This document shows positions 23,514-32,775 of a stretch of DNA of 56,575 nucleotides, piece by piece; positions within the stretch are counted from its first letter, which is position 1, and each line of letters opens with the position of its first letter. Position numbers and translations under genes: made by a program. The stretch lies in assembly GCA_934317005.1 (NCBI GenBank), contig CAKREB010000020.1:1-56575 (forward strand), written 5' to 3'. Origin of the DNA: an uncultured Lachnospiraceae bacterium (lineage in GTDB: Bacteria; Bacillota; Clostridia; Lachnospirales; Lachnospiraceae). Under the pieces are notes generated by a model. The model saw only the letters and a list, made by a program, of their open reading frames with translations. It did not search any database and was not told the DNA's origin.

Positions 23514-24806
23514 ATGAGATTAAAAAGATTAAGTGCTTTATTACTCACAGCAGCACTGGTTACAACAGGGGTGACAGGTTGTGGTTCTTCATCAGACGAC
23601 AGCAAGAAGGACAGCAGTACAGCTAGTAGTAGCAAAGAGGAGACAAAGGATGTTACATTGACAGTTTGGGGTCCTCAGGAAGATCAGGCAGAGTTAGGCG
23701 ACTATAAGGATGGTATCCTGAAAGCAATGTGTGACAAGTTCAACGAAGAACATCCAGAATGGAACATCACTTTTAAATACGGTGTTTGCTCTGAAGGTGA
23801 TGCAAAAGATGTTGTAACAAAGGATGTATCTGCAGCAGCAGATGTTTATATGTATGCTAACGATCAGATTCCTACATTAGTAGAAGCAGGAGCTTTATCA
23901 AAGCTTGGTGGCACAACCGTTGATACCATTAAGAACGATAACGAAGAGGCAATGGCAAATTCTGTTACATATGAAGATGGCGTATACGGAGTTCCATTTA
24001 CTTCTAATACATGGTTTATGTACTATGACAAGAGCAAGTATTCAGAGGATGAAGTAAAGTCTCTTGATACAATGATGTCAAAGGATTTAGGAAAGGGAGT
24101 TACAAACTTTGCATTCCCTCTTGATAACAGTTGGTATATTGCTTCTTTCTACTATGCAGGAGGCGGTACATTATTCGGTGAGAATGGTACAGATGCAGAT
24201 GCAGGTTGTACATTCGATGATGCAAATGGTGTAGCTGTTACAAAATACCTTACAAAATTAGCAGGAAGCAAGACCTTCTCTTGTGAGAAAGACGGAAGCA
24301 GTATTGCGAAGTTCAAGGAAGGAAAGCTTGGTGCATACTGCAGCGGTTCCTGGGATGCAGGGGCAATCAAAGAGGCTCTTGGTAAAAACTTCGGTGTAAC
24401 AGTAGCTCCTACAATCAATGTCAATGGTCAGGAAGGTCAGATTAGCCCATTCTCTGGTTCTAAGGCAATCGGTGTAAACCCTAACTGCAAGGATCAGGAA
24501 GTAGCTGTAGCACTTGCACTGTATTTAGGTAGTGAAGAGTGTCAGCAGATTCGTTTCCAGACAAGAGGAATCGCACCTACAAACAAGAACCTGATTACTA
24601 GTGAAGAAGTATTCAGCGATGAAGTAACAGCTGCTCAGAACAAGGAAATCTCAGAAATTTGTAAATTACAGCCTGTAATAGAAGCTATGGGTTCTTATTG
24701 GACACCTGCAGAGACAATGGGTAAAGAAATCGTACAGGGCGATGTAAATGATAAGAATGCAGAAGAAAAGACAAAGGCTATGGTAAAGGGTATCTTAGGA
24801 AAATAA
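23514..24806 (+). CDS. ABC importer solute receptor lipoprotein (maltodextrin type)
   Basis: A 430-residue protein. A signal peptide ends at a lipobox with Cys23 (TTGVTGC), followed by a Ser/Lys/Asp-rich linker, so it is a membrane-anchored receptor. The mature part shows the MalE-like layout: LTVWGPQEDQ, ADVYMYANDQIPTLVEAGAL, YGVPFTSNTWFMYYDKSKY and SGSWDAGAIKEALG. Two permeases follow. I chose ATG 23514 after GGAGG; the longer frame has no signal peptide. The likely ligand is a malto-oligosaccharide or a related glucan fragment. Confidence 0.88.
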   Translation: MRLKRLSALLLTAALVTTGVTGCGSSSDDSKKDSSTASSSKEETKDVTLTVWGPQEDQAELGDYKDGILKAMCDKFNEEHPEWNITFKYGVCSEGDAKDVVTKDVSAAADVYMYANDQIPTLVEAGALSKLGGTTVDTIKNDNEEAMANSVTYEDGVYGVPFTSNTWFMYYDKSKYSEDEVKSLDTMMSKDLGKGVTNFAFPLDNSWYIASFYYAGGGTLFGENGTDADAGCTFDDANGVAVTKYLTKLAGSKTFSCEKDGSSIAKFKEGKLGAYCSGSWDAGAIKEALGKNFGVTVAPTINVNGQEGQISPFSGSKAIGVNPNCKDQEVAVALALYLGSEECQQIRFQTRGIAPTNKNLITSEEVFSDEVTAAQNKEISEICKLQPVIEAMGSYWTPAETMGKEIVQGDVNDKNAEEKTKAMVKGILGK

Positions 24807-24904
24807 GATACGCTACAGAGCAGAAGAGATAGGAAATTGGGGGGAAAGCGATCACGATAACGGATCACAGATAATAGCAAATCGACTAGTATTTTAACAA
24901 CAGG

Positions 24905-24974
24905 AGAGGTGGAACGGCTGCTTTGAAAAAATTTCATAGATGAAATATTTTTGGGAGCGACTGGTTCCACCTCT
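24905..24974 (+). promoter_or_regulatory. Long stem-loop between receptor and permease genes
   Basis: AGAGGTGGAAC (24905-24915) pairs perfectly with GTTCCACCTCT (24964-24974); inside it AAAAAATTTCAT can pair with ATGAAATATTTTT. Structures at this place usually stabilise the receptor mRNA or reduce read-through, so that the receptor exceeds the permeases. ATAGGAAATTG at 24829-24839 also matches the R core. Confidence 0.65.
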
Positions 24975-25000
24975 ATCATTCAAGAATGGAGAGGTCTGGT

Positions 25001-26374
25001 ATGGCAAAGGAAAAGAAAAAGCAAAAAGAAGTCACACTTCGAAAAGCCTTTCAGAATGGAGACATATTTACCAAATTAAGCTTTTTGTTCATGGGCTTAG
25101 GAAACATCAAGCGCAAACAGTTTATTAAAGGAATCTTATTTTTCCTTTCTGAAATTATCTTTATTGCATTTATGATTTTAGATGGTACACAATTAGTCAG
25201 AGGTTTAATGACATTGGGTACGAAAAAAGGTGGGGAAGTATTTAACGAACAAAAACAGGTGTATGAATACACACAGGGTGACAATTCAATGTTGTTTCTC
25301 TTTTATGGATTGTTAGCAGTATTTGCAATCATATTCTTTATCATTTTGTGGGTTAGCTCTGCAAAATCTGGATATTCGGCACAGCTTTTGGAACAAAAAG
25401 GAAAGAAAGCTCCAAGCTTTATGGAGGATATCAAATCGCTGTTTAACCAGAATATTCACAAACTATTGTTATCAGGTCCCATTGCATGTATCTTTGCATT
25501 TACGGTATTGCCACTTGTATTTATGGCATTGATAGCATTCACAAATTACGACAGAAATCATCAGCCACCAGGAAAGTTGTTCCATTGGGTTGGATTGGCT
25601 AACTTTGGAGAACTCTTTAAAGGTGGAAGCGGACTTGGCTATGCATTCTGGCATATACTTGGCTGGACAATCATTTGGGCGATTTTCGCTACGATGTTAA
25701 ACTATATCTTAGGTATGATTCTTGCAATGGTTATTAACCGAGAGGAAACAAAATTCAAAGGATTTTGGCGTTTCATCTTTGTATTATCCATTGCGGTGCC
25801 ACAGTTTGTATCTCTTTTGATTATGCGAACCATGTTACAGCCGGAAGGTGCAGTAAACGCACTGTTAAAACAGCTTGGATTGATTGATGCGTCGCTTCCG
25901 TTTTGGACAAATACAACCTGGGCGCGTGTCACAATCATTGTGGTAAACTTATGGGTTGGTATTCCATTTACCATGCTTCAGACAACTGGTATCTTACAAA
26001 ATATTCCAAAGGAACTGTATGAGGCAGCGAAGGTGGACGGAGCCAATGCTGTTGTGAGATTTTTCAAGATTACATTACCATATATGCTCTTTGTGACAAC
26101 ACCATATCTGATTACACAGTTCATTGGTAATATCAATAACTTTAATGTTATTTATCTTTTGACAAAAGGATTCCCGGCAAGCATGGATTATAACAATGGT
26201 ACTGCCGGAAAGACCGACTTATTGGTAACTTGGTTATATAAGCTGACAATTGATTTTAAGGATTATAACTATGGTGCAGTTATCGCAATTATGGTATTTA
26301 TCCTGTCGGCTATCTTCTCCCTGCTGGCATATCGCCATACAGGTGCATTTAAGAACGAGGAGGGATTCCAATAA
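25001..26374 (+). CDS. ABC sugar transporter permease, MalF type
   Basis: A 457-residue membrane protein. The long N-terminal region with two extra helices (about 45-70 and 90-120) is typical of MalF-type subunits. The permease core has about six helices and the EAA loop EAAKVDGANAVVRFFKITLP, which contacts the ATPase. GAGAGGTC precedes ATG 25001. It overlaps the next permease gene by one base. No ATPase gene is in the operon, as in many Firmicutes that use one shared MsmX-like ATPase. Confidence 0.92.
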   Translation: MAKEKKKQKEVTLRKAFQNGDIFTKLSFLFMGLGNIKRKQFIKGILFFLSEIIFIAFMILDGTQLVRGLMTLGTKKGGEVFNEQKQVYEYTQGDNSMLFLFYGLLAVFAIIFFIILWVSSAKSGYSAQLLEQKGKKAPSFMEDIKSLFNQNIHKLLLSGPIACIFAFTVLPLVFMALIAFTNYDRNHQPPGKLFHWVGLANFGELFKGGSGLGYAFWHILGWTIIWAIFATMLNYILGMILAMVINREETKFKGFWRFIFVLSIAVPQFVSLLIMRTMLQPEGAVNALLKQLGLIDASLPFWTNTTWARVTIIVVNLWVGIPFTMLQTTGILQNIPKELYEAAKVDGANAVVRFFKITLPYMLFVTTPYLITQFIGNINNFNVIYLLTKGFPASMDYNNGTAGKTDLLVTWLYKLTIDFKDYNYGAVIAIMVFILSAIFSLLAYRHTGAFKNEEGFQ

Positions 26375-27237
26375 TGAAAACAGGTGCTTATAGAAGAAAA
26401 AAAATTACAAACGCAATCATACACACTATGTTGGCAATCTTATCGGTTGTATGGATATTTCCTCTTGTATGGGTAGTATTAACCTCGCTAAGAGCAGGAA
26501 AAGGGTCTTATTCCAAAGACTTTATTCCAAAACAGTTTACATTTTCAAACTTTACCAGGTTATTTACGGAAACTAGTGTGTTCGACTTTCCACAGTGGTT
26601 CGCTAATACATTTATTGTAGCTATTTTCTCTTGTTTAGTGGGAACTTTTTTCATCATCTCGATTGCTTACGTTATGTCAAGACTTCGCTTTCCGGCACGT
26701 AAGGCAATGTTAAACGTAGCCTTGATCTTGGGAATGTTCCCAGGCTTTATGTCGATGATTGCTATTTACTACATTTTAAAAGGAATCGGGTTGACAGAAG
26801 GGGCATTAAAGCTGGTATCCTTGATCTTAGTATATGGTGGCGGCTCGGGAATCCTACAGTTTTATGTGGCAAAAGGATTCTTTGATACAATTCCAAAGGG
26901 ATTGGATGAAGCAGCTTACATAGACGGGGCAACAAAATGGAATGTATTTACAAAGATTACGATACCGCTTTCCAAACCAATTATTGTATATACTGTGTTG
27001 ACTGCATTTATTGCTCCATGGACAGACTTTATTCTTGCAAAAGTTATCATTGGAACAGATGCAAAGTACTATACTGTCGCCATTGGTTTATGGAATATGC
27101 TGGAAAAAGAAAATATTTATCAATGGTACACGCGTTTTGCAGCAGGTGCGGTATGTATTTCTATTCCGATTGCTATCCTATATATCTTTATGCAACGGTG
27201 CTATTCTGATGCATTATCAGGAGCTGTTAAAGGATAG
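26374..27237 (+). CDS. ABC sugar transporter permease, MalG type
   Basis: A 287-residue membrane protein with six predicted helices and the EAA loop EAAYIDGATKWNVFTKITIP. It forms the transport channel together with the MalF-type subunit. Its ATG uses the last base of the preceding stop, and GGAGGG lies just upstream. The transcript ends at the hairpin at 27298. Confidence 0.92.
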   Translation: MKTGAYRRKKITNAIIHTMLAILSVVWIFPLVWVVLTSLRAGKGSYSKDFIPKQFTFSNFTRLFTETSVFDFPQWFANTFIVAIFSCLVGTFFIISIAYVMSRLRFPARKAMLNVALILGMFPGFMSMIAIYYILKGIGLTEGALKLVSLILVYGGGSGILQFYVAKGFFDTIPKGLDEAAYIDGATKWNVFTKITIPLSKPIIVYTVLTAFIAPWTDFILAKVIIGTDAKYYTVAIGLWNMLEKENIYQWYTRFAAGAVCISIPIAILYIFMQRCYSDALSGAVKG

Positions 27238-27297
27238 GAAATCTCTTCTTGGGAATGATAAGATGGCGTTGAAAACAAAATACGAATTTGCTATAGT

Positions 27298-27331
27298 AAT
27301 AAGAGGGGCTTAAAATCCCCTCTTATTTTTT
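27298..27331 (+). terminator. Terminator of the sugar-importer operon
   Basis: AATAAGAGGGG (27298-27308) and CCCCTCTTATT (27317-27327) form an 11-pair stem with an 8-base loop and a T-run. Confidence 0.9.
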
Positions 27332-27346
27332 CGAGGAGGAAGAAGG

Positions 27347-29014
27347 ATGAAGAGATGGAAAATACTGGCAGCACTTTTGATTTGTCTGTTAAGTCTTTGT
27401 GCCTGTGAAAAAAAGAGTGCTGAAAAAGCACCGGAAAAGACACAGATAGAGGGAGATGCGGATGCTTCTACGACTCCTTTTGGCCGTTATAAAAAAACGG
27501 TAACGTATACGCTAGGCAAAATGACAGGTTTGAATCATTCCAATATGCCGGAGGGAGATACGTATGAAAATAATGCTTATACCCGTTATCTGAAAAAGAA
27601 GATCAATATTCAGAATGAAGATGTATTTGAAGCATCGGAAAGTGATAACTTCAGTGAAGCTGTTTCGGTTGCAATTGCGTCAAAAAATCTGCCGGATGTC
27701 ATGGTGATTAATGATATGGATACGTTGCAGATGCTTGTCAAAAATGATATGATCGCTGATTTGACAGAAGCTTATGAAAGGTGTGCCAGCACAAGAATCA
27801 AGGAAATATATCAAAGCTATGGAGATACAATTTTAGACAATGTGACATTTGATGGAAAGCTGATGGCACTGCCGGAAACGAATATTGAAAATGGACCAAG
27901 TTTATTATGGCTTCGTAAGGACTGGATGGATAAGCTGGGACTGAAAGAGCCAAAGACATTGGAGGAGGCAGAGCATGTCATACAGATGTTTGTAGAAAAA
28001 GATCCTGGCGATAATGGTAAGGGAAAGACAATTGGTTTGGCGTGCGATGACGAGTTGACCGGAGGATGTGATTTTAGTTATGAATATCAGACAGATATCA
28101 TTTTTGCAAATTATGGAGTCTATCCGAAACATTGGTATGAAAAGGATGGGAAGGTTGTATATGGCTCGGTACAGCCACAGGCAAAGCAGGCATTGAAGCG
28201 GATTCGTAAAATGTATGAGAATGGCATGTTGGATCAGGACTTCCTTTTACGCGGTACCGACAATGTCATTGATGCGGTAACTTCTGGAAAATGCGGTTCC
28301 TTTTTCGGACCATGGTGGGCACCAAACAATCCTTTGATGGCTGCGATGCAGAAAGATCCGGATGCCATCTGGATGCCATATCTGATTGAGACAGACAAGG
28401 ACGGAAGCACTAGTTTTGTGACACAGAGCCCAAGTACAAAATGGGTAGTAGTTCGAAAAGGATATGCCCATCCGGAAATTGTGATGAAAATTGTCAGTGT
28501 GTTGTTTGGCGAGACGAAATTTGGCGATGCCGATACAGCAGAGCTTACGAAGTATTATCAGGAAAATGTCGATCCGACAGCCAGACCGCTTGCGATCAAT
28601 GTAGATTATTATGATGCGCTTTTTCGGTGCTATGATGACTTAAAGGCAGCACTTACAGGAAAAAAGGCGGTCAGTGATCTGGAAATCGTGGAAGGTTCGT
28701 ATTTTGAAAGCTGCTACCGCTACCAGCGGACGCGCAGCACATCATCATGGGAAGACTGGGCGGCATATACATCGAGAATTACAGCGTGCAGGATTTTAAA
28801 AGAGGGAAAGGTAAAAACAGTGCAAGGACTGCATTTTAGCAATACAGCCACGATGAAAACAAAGTGGTGGAACCTAAAGAAGCTGGAAAAGCAGGTATAT
28901 TTAGAAATTGTGACTGGGCAGAAGCCGTTAAGCTACTTTGACGATTTTGTGAAGCAGTGGAACAGACAGGGAGGAAAAAAGATTACGCAGGAAGTCGTAG
29001 AAAAAGTGAAATGA
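27347..29014 (+). CDS. Orphan extracellular solute-binding lipoprotein
   Basis: A 555-residue protein with a lipoprotein signal ending LSLCAC (Cys20) and a Lys/Glu-rich linker. The mature part has phrases of the large LplA/YtcQ-type receptors: LPDVMVINDMDTLQMLVKND, GKLMALPETNIENGPSLLWL, RKDWMDKLGLKEPKTLEEAE and WVVVRKGYAHPEIVMKIV. These bind oligosaccharides for ABC import. It has its own ribosome site after the terminator and no permeases beside it, so it may serve a transporter elsewhere or act as a sensor. The length is normal. Confidence 0.85.
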   Translation: MKRWKILAALLICLLSLCACEKKSAEKAPEKTQIEGDADASTTPFGRYKKTVTYTLGKMTGLNHSNMPEGDTYENNAYTRYLKKKINIQNEDVFEASESDNFSEAVSVAIASKNLPDVMVINDMDTLQMLVKNDMIADLTEAYERCASTRIKEIYQSYGDTILDNVTFDGKLMALPETNIENGPSLLWLRKDWMDKLGLKEPKTLEEAEHVIQMFVEKDPGDNGKGKTIGLACDDELTGGCDFSYEYQTDIIFANYGVYPKHWYEKDGKVVYGSVQPQAKQALKRIRKMYENGMLDQDFLLRGTDNVIDAVTSGKCGSFFGPWWAPNNPLMAAMQKDPDAIWMPYLIETDKDGSTSFVTQSPSTKWVVVRKGYAHPEIVMKIVSVLFGETKFGDADTAELTKYYQENVDPTARPLAINVDYYDALFRCYDDLKAALTGKKAVSDLEIVEGSYFESCYRYQRTRSTSSWEDWAAYTSRITACRILKEGKVKTVQGLHFSNTATMKTKWWNLKKLEKQVYLEIVTGQKPLSYFDDFVKQWNRQGGKKITQEVVEKVK

Positions 29015-29065
29015 TTGAATTGCACTTTTGGTTGTGCTACAATCTTGTACAAACCGGTTGGTACA
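29015..29065 (+). promoter_or_regulatory. Promoter and palindromic operator of the DegV gene
   Basis: TTGAAT (29015-29020), 17 bases, TACAAT (29038-29043). Starting three bases on, TGTACAAACC and GGTTGGTACA (29046-29065) form a 20-base palindrome with one mismatched pair. Its size and place fit a TetR-type operator; no regulator gene is next to it. Confidence 0.75.
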
Positions 29066-29131
29066 TTTGTTATTTGATGTATCAGGGAAAAGATTAAAAC
29101 GATCAGGCGTTTTTTAGAAATAGGGGGAAAT

Positions 29132-30022
29132 ATGGCAGAAAAGTATATTTTAAGCTGTTGTTCAACAGCAGATTTATCAAAGGAGCATTTTGAAAAAAGA
29201 GAAATAAAATACATCAGCTTTCACTATGAGTTAGATGGAAAGCAGTATGTGGATGATCTGGGACAGTCTATGAGCTTTGAAAAGTTCTATGCTGCTATGG
29301 CAGATGGTGCTGCTACTAAGACCTCGCAGGTTAATGCCGATGAGTTTGAAGCTTTTTTTGAGCCTTTTTTAAAGGAAGGATATGATATTTTGCATGTATG
29401 CCTTTCTTCCGGTATTTCGGGAGTGGTAAACTCTGCTAATATTGCAAAGGAAGAGCTTCGGCAGGAATATCCGGATCGCAGGATTTATGTGGTAGATTCT
29501 CTGGCTGCCTCTTCCGGCTATGGTCTTTTAATGGACAGGCTGGCAGATTTGCGGGACGTCGGAAAGAGCATGGATGAAGTATATGCGTGGGCAGAGGCAC
29601 ATAAGCTTTGTGTGCAGCACTGGTTCTTTACAAGTGATCTGACCTTTTTTATCAAAGGGGGACGTATCTCAAAAAGTGCCGGTGCCATTGGAACGGTACT
29701 TGGAATCTGTCCTCTTTTAAATGTGGATTTTGAAGGGAAACTGATTCCGCGCTATAAGATACGCACGAAGAAAAAAGTAATCAAGGCGATTGTTGACCGG
29801 ATGGAGGAAAATGCAGAAGATGGACTGGATTATTCCGGCAAATGTTATATTTCACAGGCAGCATGTTACGAAGATGCGCGGGCAGTAGCAGACCTGATCG
29901 AGTCCCGCTTTCCAAAGTTAGATGGAAAGGTTTTGATCAATGATATTGGCACAACCATCGGAAGTCATACCGGCCCCGGGACTGTAGCAGTGTTCTTCTG
30001 GGGAAAAGAAAGACAGGACTAG
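29132..30022 (+). CDS. DegV-family fatty-acid-binding protein
   Basis: A 296-residue protein: ILSCCSTADLSKEHFEKREI, then GAATKTSQVNADEFEAFFEP, HVCLSSGISGVVNSANIAKE and SLAASSGYGLLMDRLADL. These are the DegV/FakB-type signatures of proteins that hold a fatty acid for phosphorylation by FakA. It binds lipid in the cytosol; which acid is unclear. The operator upstream suggests a lipid- or stress-responsive repressor. GGGGGA precedes the ATG. Confidence 0.92.
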   Translation: MAEKYILSCCSTADLSKEHFEKREIKYISFHYELDGKQYVDDLGQSMSFEKFYAAMADGAATKTSQVNADEFEAFFEPFLKEGYDILHVCLSSGISGVVNSANIAKEELRQEYPDRRIYVVDSLAASSGYGLLMDRLADLRDVGKSMDEVYAWAEAHKLCVQHWFFTSDLTFFIKGGRISKSAGAIGTVLGICPLLNVDFEGKLIPRYKIRTKKKVIKAIVDRMEENAEDGLDYSGKCYISQAACYEDARAVADLIESRFPKLDGKVLINDIGTTIGSHTGPGTVAVFFWGKERQD

Positions 30023-30074
30023 TAAAAGTTCTACTAGACAAAAAGCACGTGGGATGCTATTCTATAATCAGAAT

Positions 30075-30169
30075 CCATACGACTGGCGGATAAGTGAGAA
30101 AACTCACAGGAAGTATGGAAGTTATAGCCGACCGCCTGGGCATTTTTGTGATGTTCAGGTGGTCTTTTT
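30075..30169 (+). promoter_or_regulatory. ZTP (pfl) riboswitch with terminator
   Basis: CCATAC (30075-30080) pairs with GTATGG (30113-30118) and encloses ACTGGCGGA, a GTGAG/CTCAC hairpin and AGGAA. The second conserved part, GACCGCCTGGGCA, starts at 30130. CAGGTGGTC (30156-30164) pairs with GACCGCCTG as a terminator stem with TTTTT. Binding of ZTP/ZMP should prevent that stem. It controls the two purine genes downstream, as is typical for this riboswitch class. Confidence 0.9.
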
Positions 30170-30243
30170 GTATATTAATAAAAATAGTGTATCAATGGGA
30201 TTTACGTTTGCGTGCACCAGACGTAGATTTGATGAAAAAGGAT

Positions 30244-30265
30244 GTGCACAGAAATGAGGATGAAT
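30244..30265 (+). promoter_or_regulatory. GTGCACAGAAATGAGGAT leader motif (purine operon)
   Basis: GTGCACAGAAATGAGGAT (30244-30261) ends four bases before ATG 30266. Its GTGCAC can pair with an identical GTGCAC at 30212-30217. It is one of five such leaders. Confidence 0.55.
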
Positions 30266-30979
30266 ATGCAGATGATATCATTAGAACAGGAACTTAAGAC
30301 AAATGCGTATCCGGGAAGAGGTATCGTGATTGGTAAATCCAAAAACGGGAAGTACGCAGTAACTGCTTATTTTATCATGGGCAGAAGTGAGAATAGCCGC
30401 AACCGTGTTTTTGTAGAGGACGGAGAAGGAATCCGTACGCAGGCTTTTGATCCGTCTAAATTAAGTGATCCGAGTCTGATCATTTATGCGCCGGTTCGCG
30501 TGCTTGGCAACAAGACTATCGTGACAAATGGCGATCAGACAGATACGATCTATGAGCTGATGGATAAGCAGCAGACATTTGAGCAGGCTCTTCGCACAAG
30601 AGAGTTTGAGCCGGATGCACCAAATTATACCCCTAGAATTTCAGGTATCATGCATATAGAAGATGGCAGCTATAATTATGCGATGTCCATCTTAAAGAGC
30701 AACAACGGCAATCCGGATCAGTGCAACCGTTATACATTTTCCTATACAAACCCGGTTGCCGGAGAAGGTCACTTTATCCATACCTATATGGGAGATGGCA
30801 ATCCGCTTCCAAGCTTCGAGGGAGAGCCGGAGTTAGTTGAGATTCCGGACGATATGGATGCCTTTACGGATCTGTTATGGAACAGTTTAAATGAGGACAA
30901 CAAGGTATCATTATTTGTACGTTATATTGATATCGAAACAGGAACATACGAGTCAAAGATTGTCAACAAGAATCAGTAA
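30266..30979 (+). CDS. IMP cyclohydrolase (PurO-like family)
   Basis: A 237-residue protein beginning MQMISLEQELKTNAYPGRGI, with YAVTAYFIMGRSENSRNRVF, IIYAPVRVLGNKTIVTNGDQ, TPRISGIMHIEDGSYNYAMS and YTNPVAGEGHFIHTYMGDGN. This is the stand-alone IMP-cyclohydrolase family, which closes the ring of FAICAR to give IMP. In most bacteria this activity is the N-terminal half of PurH; here it is a separate protein followed by a stand-alone transformylase. I set the start at ATG 30266 by spacing to GAGGAT; in-frame ATGs at 30254 and 30260 are possible. Confidence 0.85.
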   Translation: MQMISLEQELKTNAYPGRGIVIGKSKNGKYAVTAYFIMGRSENSRNRVFVEDGEGIRTQAFDPSKLSDPSLIIYAPVRVLGNKTIVTNGDQTDTIYELMDKQQTFEQALRTREFEPDAPNYTPRISGIMHIEDGSYNYAMSILKSNNGNPDQCNRYTFSYTNPVAGEGHFIHTYMGDGNPLPSFEGEPELVEIPDDMDAFTDLLWNSLNEDNKVSLFVRYIDIETGTYESKIVNKNQ

Positions 30980-31057
30980 TGCAGGATAAGAGTACAGAAT
31001 GGGACAGACAGTTTTTGAACTTAGATAATCAGTAATTTCAGAAAGGAAAATGTAAAA

Positions 31058-32236
31058 ATGAAAGAATTAGAATTAAAATACGGATGTAATCCAAATCAGA
31101 AGCCATCAAAAATTTATATGAATAATGGAGAAGACCTTCCGATTCAGGTATTAAATGGAAAGCCGGGTTACATTAACTTTTTGGATGCTTTTAACGGCTG
31201 GCAGCTTGTAAAGGAACTCAAAGCTGCAACAAATCTTCCGGCAGCAACTTCTTTTAAGCATGTATCACCTGCAGGTGCCGCAGTGGGACTTCCTTTAAGT
31301 GAAGTAGAAGCAAAGATTTACTGGGTAGATGATTTGGGAGAGTTATCACCGCTTGCCTGCGCTTATTCAAGAGCAAGAGGTGCTGACAGAATGTCTTCTT
31401 ATGGTGATTTTATCGCTCTTTCTGATGTCTGTGATGTATCTACGGCAAAGGTAATTAAAAGAGAGTTCTCAGATGGTATCATTGCACCGGGATATGAGCC
31501 GGAAGCATTGGAAATGTTAAAGGGCAAGAAAAAAGGAAACTATGCGATCATTCAGATTGATCCGGATTATGTACCAAATCCGATTGAGCACAAGGAAGTT
31601 TTTGGCATTACCTTTGAGCAGGGACGCAACGAGTTAAACATTGATGACGCGTTCTTTAGCAATGTTGTAACAGAGAATAAAGAGATTCCGGATTCTGTTA
31701 AGATTGATATGGCAATCGCTATGATCACATTAAAGTATACACAGTCTAACTCTGTCTGTTTTGTAAAGGGCGGTCAGGCAATTGGTATTGGAGCCGGACA
31801 GCAGTCCAGAATCCACTGTACAAGACTTGCCGGAAACAAGGCGGATAACTGGTTACTGCGTCAGTCACCGGAAGTGTTAAATCTGCCATTTAAGACAGAG
31901 ATGAAGAGAGCTGACCGTGACAATGCCATAGACCTTTACATCGGTGAGGATTACATGGATGTGCTGGCAGACGGCGAGTGGGAGAAGGTATTTACAGAAA
32001 AGCCACCGGTATTTACAAAGGAAGCAAAGCAGGCATGGCTTTCAAAGGCAACGGGCGTAACCTTAGGTTCGGATGCATTCTTCCCATTTAGTGATAACAT
32101 TGAGCGTGCTTTCCGCAGCGGTGTGCAGTATATCGCACAGCCGGGTGGATCGATCCGTGATGGTGAAGTGATCGAAGCTTGTAACAAGCATAATATCGCT
32201 ATGTGCTTTACAGGACTCCGTCTGTTCCATCATTAA
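31058..32236 (+). CDS. purH: AICAR formyltransferase (stand-alone transformylase)
   Basis: A 392-residue protein with the AICAR-transformylase phrases ELKYGCNPNQKPSKIYM, VLNGKPGYINFLDAFNGWQL, ATSFKHVSPAGAAVGLPL, YTQSNSVCFVKGGQAIGIGAGQQSR-type loop and SGVQYIAQPGGSIRDGEV. It adds a formyl group from 10-formyl-THF to AICAR, whose triphosphate form ZTP is the ligand of the riboswitch upstream. The cyclohydrolase half of ordinary PurH is absent, and the preceding gene supplies it. GAAAGGAAA precedes the ATG. Confidence 0.93.
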   Translation: MKELELKYGCNPNQKPSKIYMNNGEDLPIQVLNGKPGYINFLDAFNGWQLVKELKAATNLPAATSFKHVSPAGAAVGLPLSEVEAKIYWVDDLGELSPLACAYSRARGADRMSSYGDFIALSDVCDVSTAKVIKREFSDGIIAPGYEPEALEMLKGKKKGNYAIIQIDPDYVPNPIEHKEVFGITFEQGRNELNIDDAFFSNVVTENKEIPDSVKIDMAIAMITLKYTQSNSVCFVKGGQAIGIGAGQQSRIHCTRLAGNKADNWLLRQSPEVLNLPFKTEMKRADRDNAIDLYIGEDYMDVLADGEWEKVFTEKPPVFTKEAKQAWLSKATGVTLGSDAFFPFSDNIERAFRSGVQYIAQPGGSIRDGEVIEACNKHNIAMCFTGLRLFHH

Positions 32237-32496
32237 TGGGATAGGCAGAAACTTCGTGGGATTTCCGAAAGGCAGACAGGATCCGCCATTATGGCTTTGC
32301 GTTTGAGAGAAAAAAGGTATTGATTGGGTAGGTGAATAAAGTACTTACGCATTTGTGCCTCGTGGATTATATCATCTGACTTCCGGCAAAGGGACTTTCT
32401 AAGAAGGTCAAGATGAAGAAGTAAAACCTGTTTCCGGTGGTCGGAATGAAGACCTAAAACTTATTTCCATTACAGAGTGAACTGCTAAAAATCAAA

Positions 32497-32575
32497 GGCG
32501 GATGGCTTCGGTCATCCGTCTTTCTTTAACTTATAGGAAATTGCTTGTATAGTAGTGGGATACCGACAGGAATTT
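32497..32575 (+). terminator. Terminator with UUCG tetraloop, followed by an R element core
   Basis: GGCGGATGGC (32497-32506), TTCG, GTCATCCGTC (32511-32520), then TTTCTTT. R core follows at 32531-32575: TTATAGGAAATTGCTTGTAT, AGTAGTGGGATACCGACAGG. The region 32237-32496 between purH and the hairpin shows no gene I can support. Confidence 0.75.
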
Positions 32576-32672
32576 TTATAGCAAATTGATAGCAAATAGG
32601 TTCTTAATGAAATAAATTTTCATATTATATTATATGGATGAAAAATATTCATGTTAAAAATGAGAAAAACTA

Positions 32673-32700
32673 TTTACATTTTCAAAATGGGTTATATAAT
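32673..32700 (+). promoter_or_regulatory. Promoter of the 2-oxoacid oxidoreductase operon
   Basis: TTTACA (32673-32678), 16 bases, TATAAT (32695-32700), in a very A+T-rich stretch, 75 bases before the first gene. Confidence 0.65.
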
Positions 32701-32775
32701 TATAAACATTGAAAAAAGTAAAATCACAGGTTGAAAATCATTCAACAGTAAAAATTAAGAAAAGAGGATTGCATA

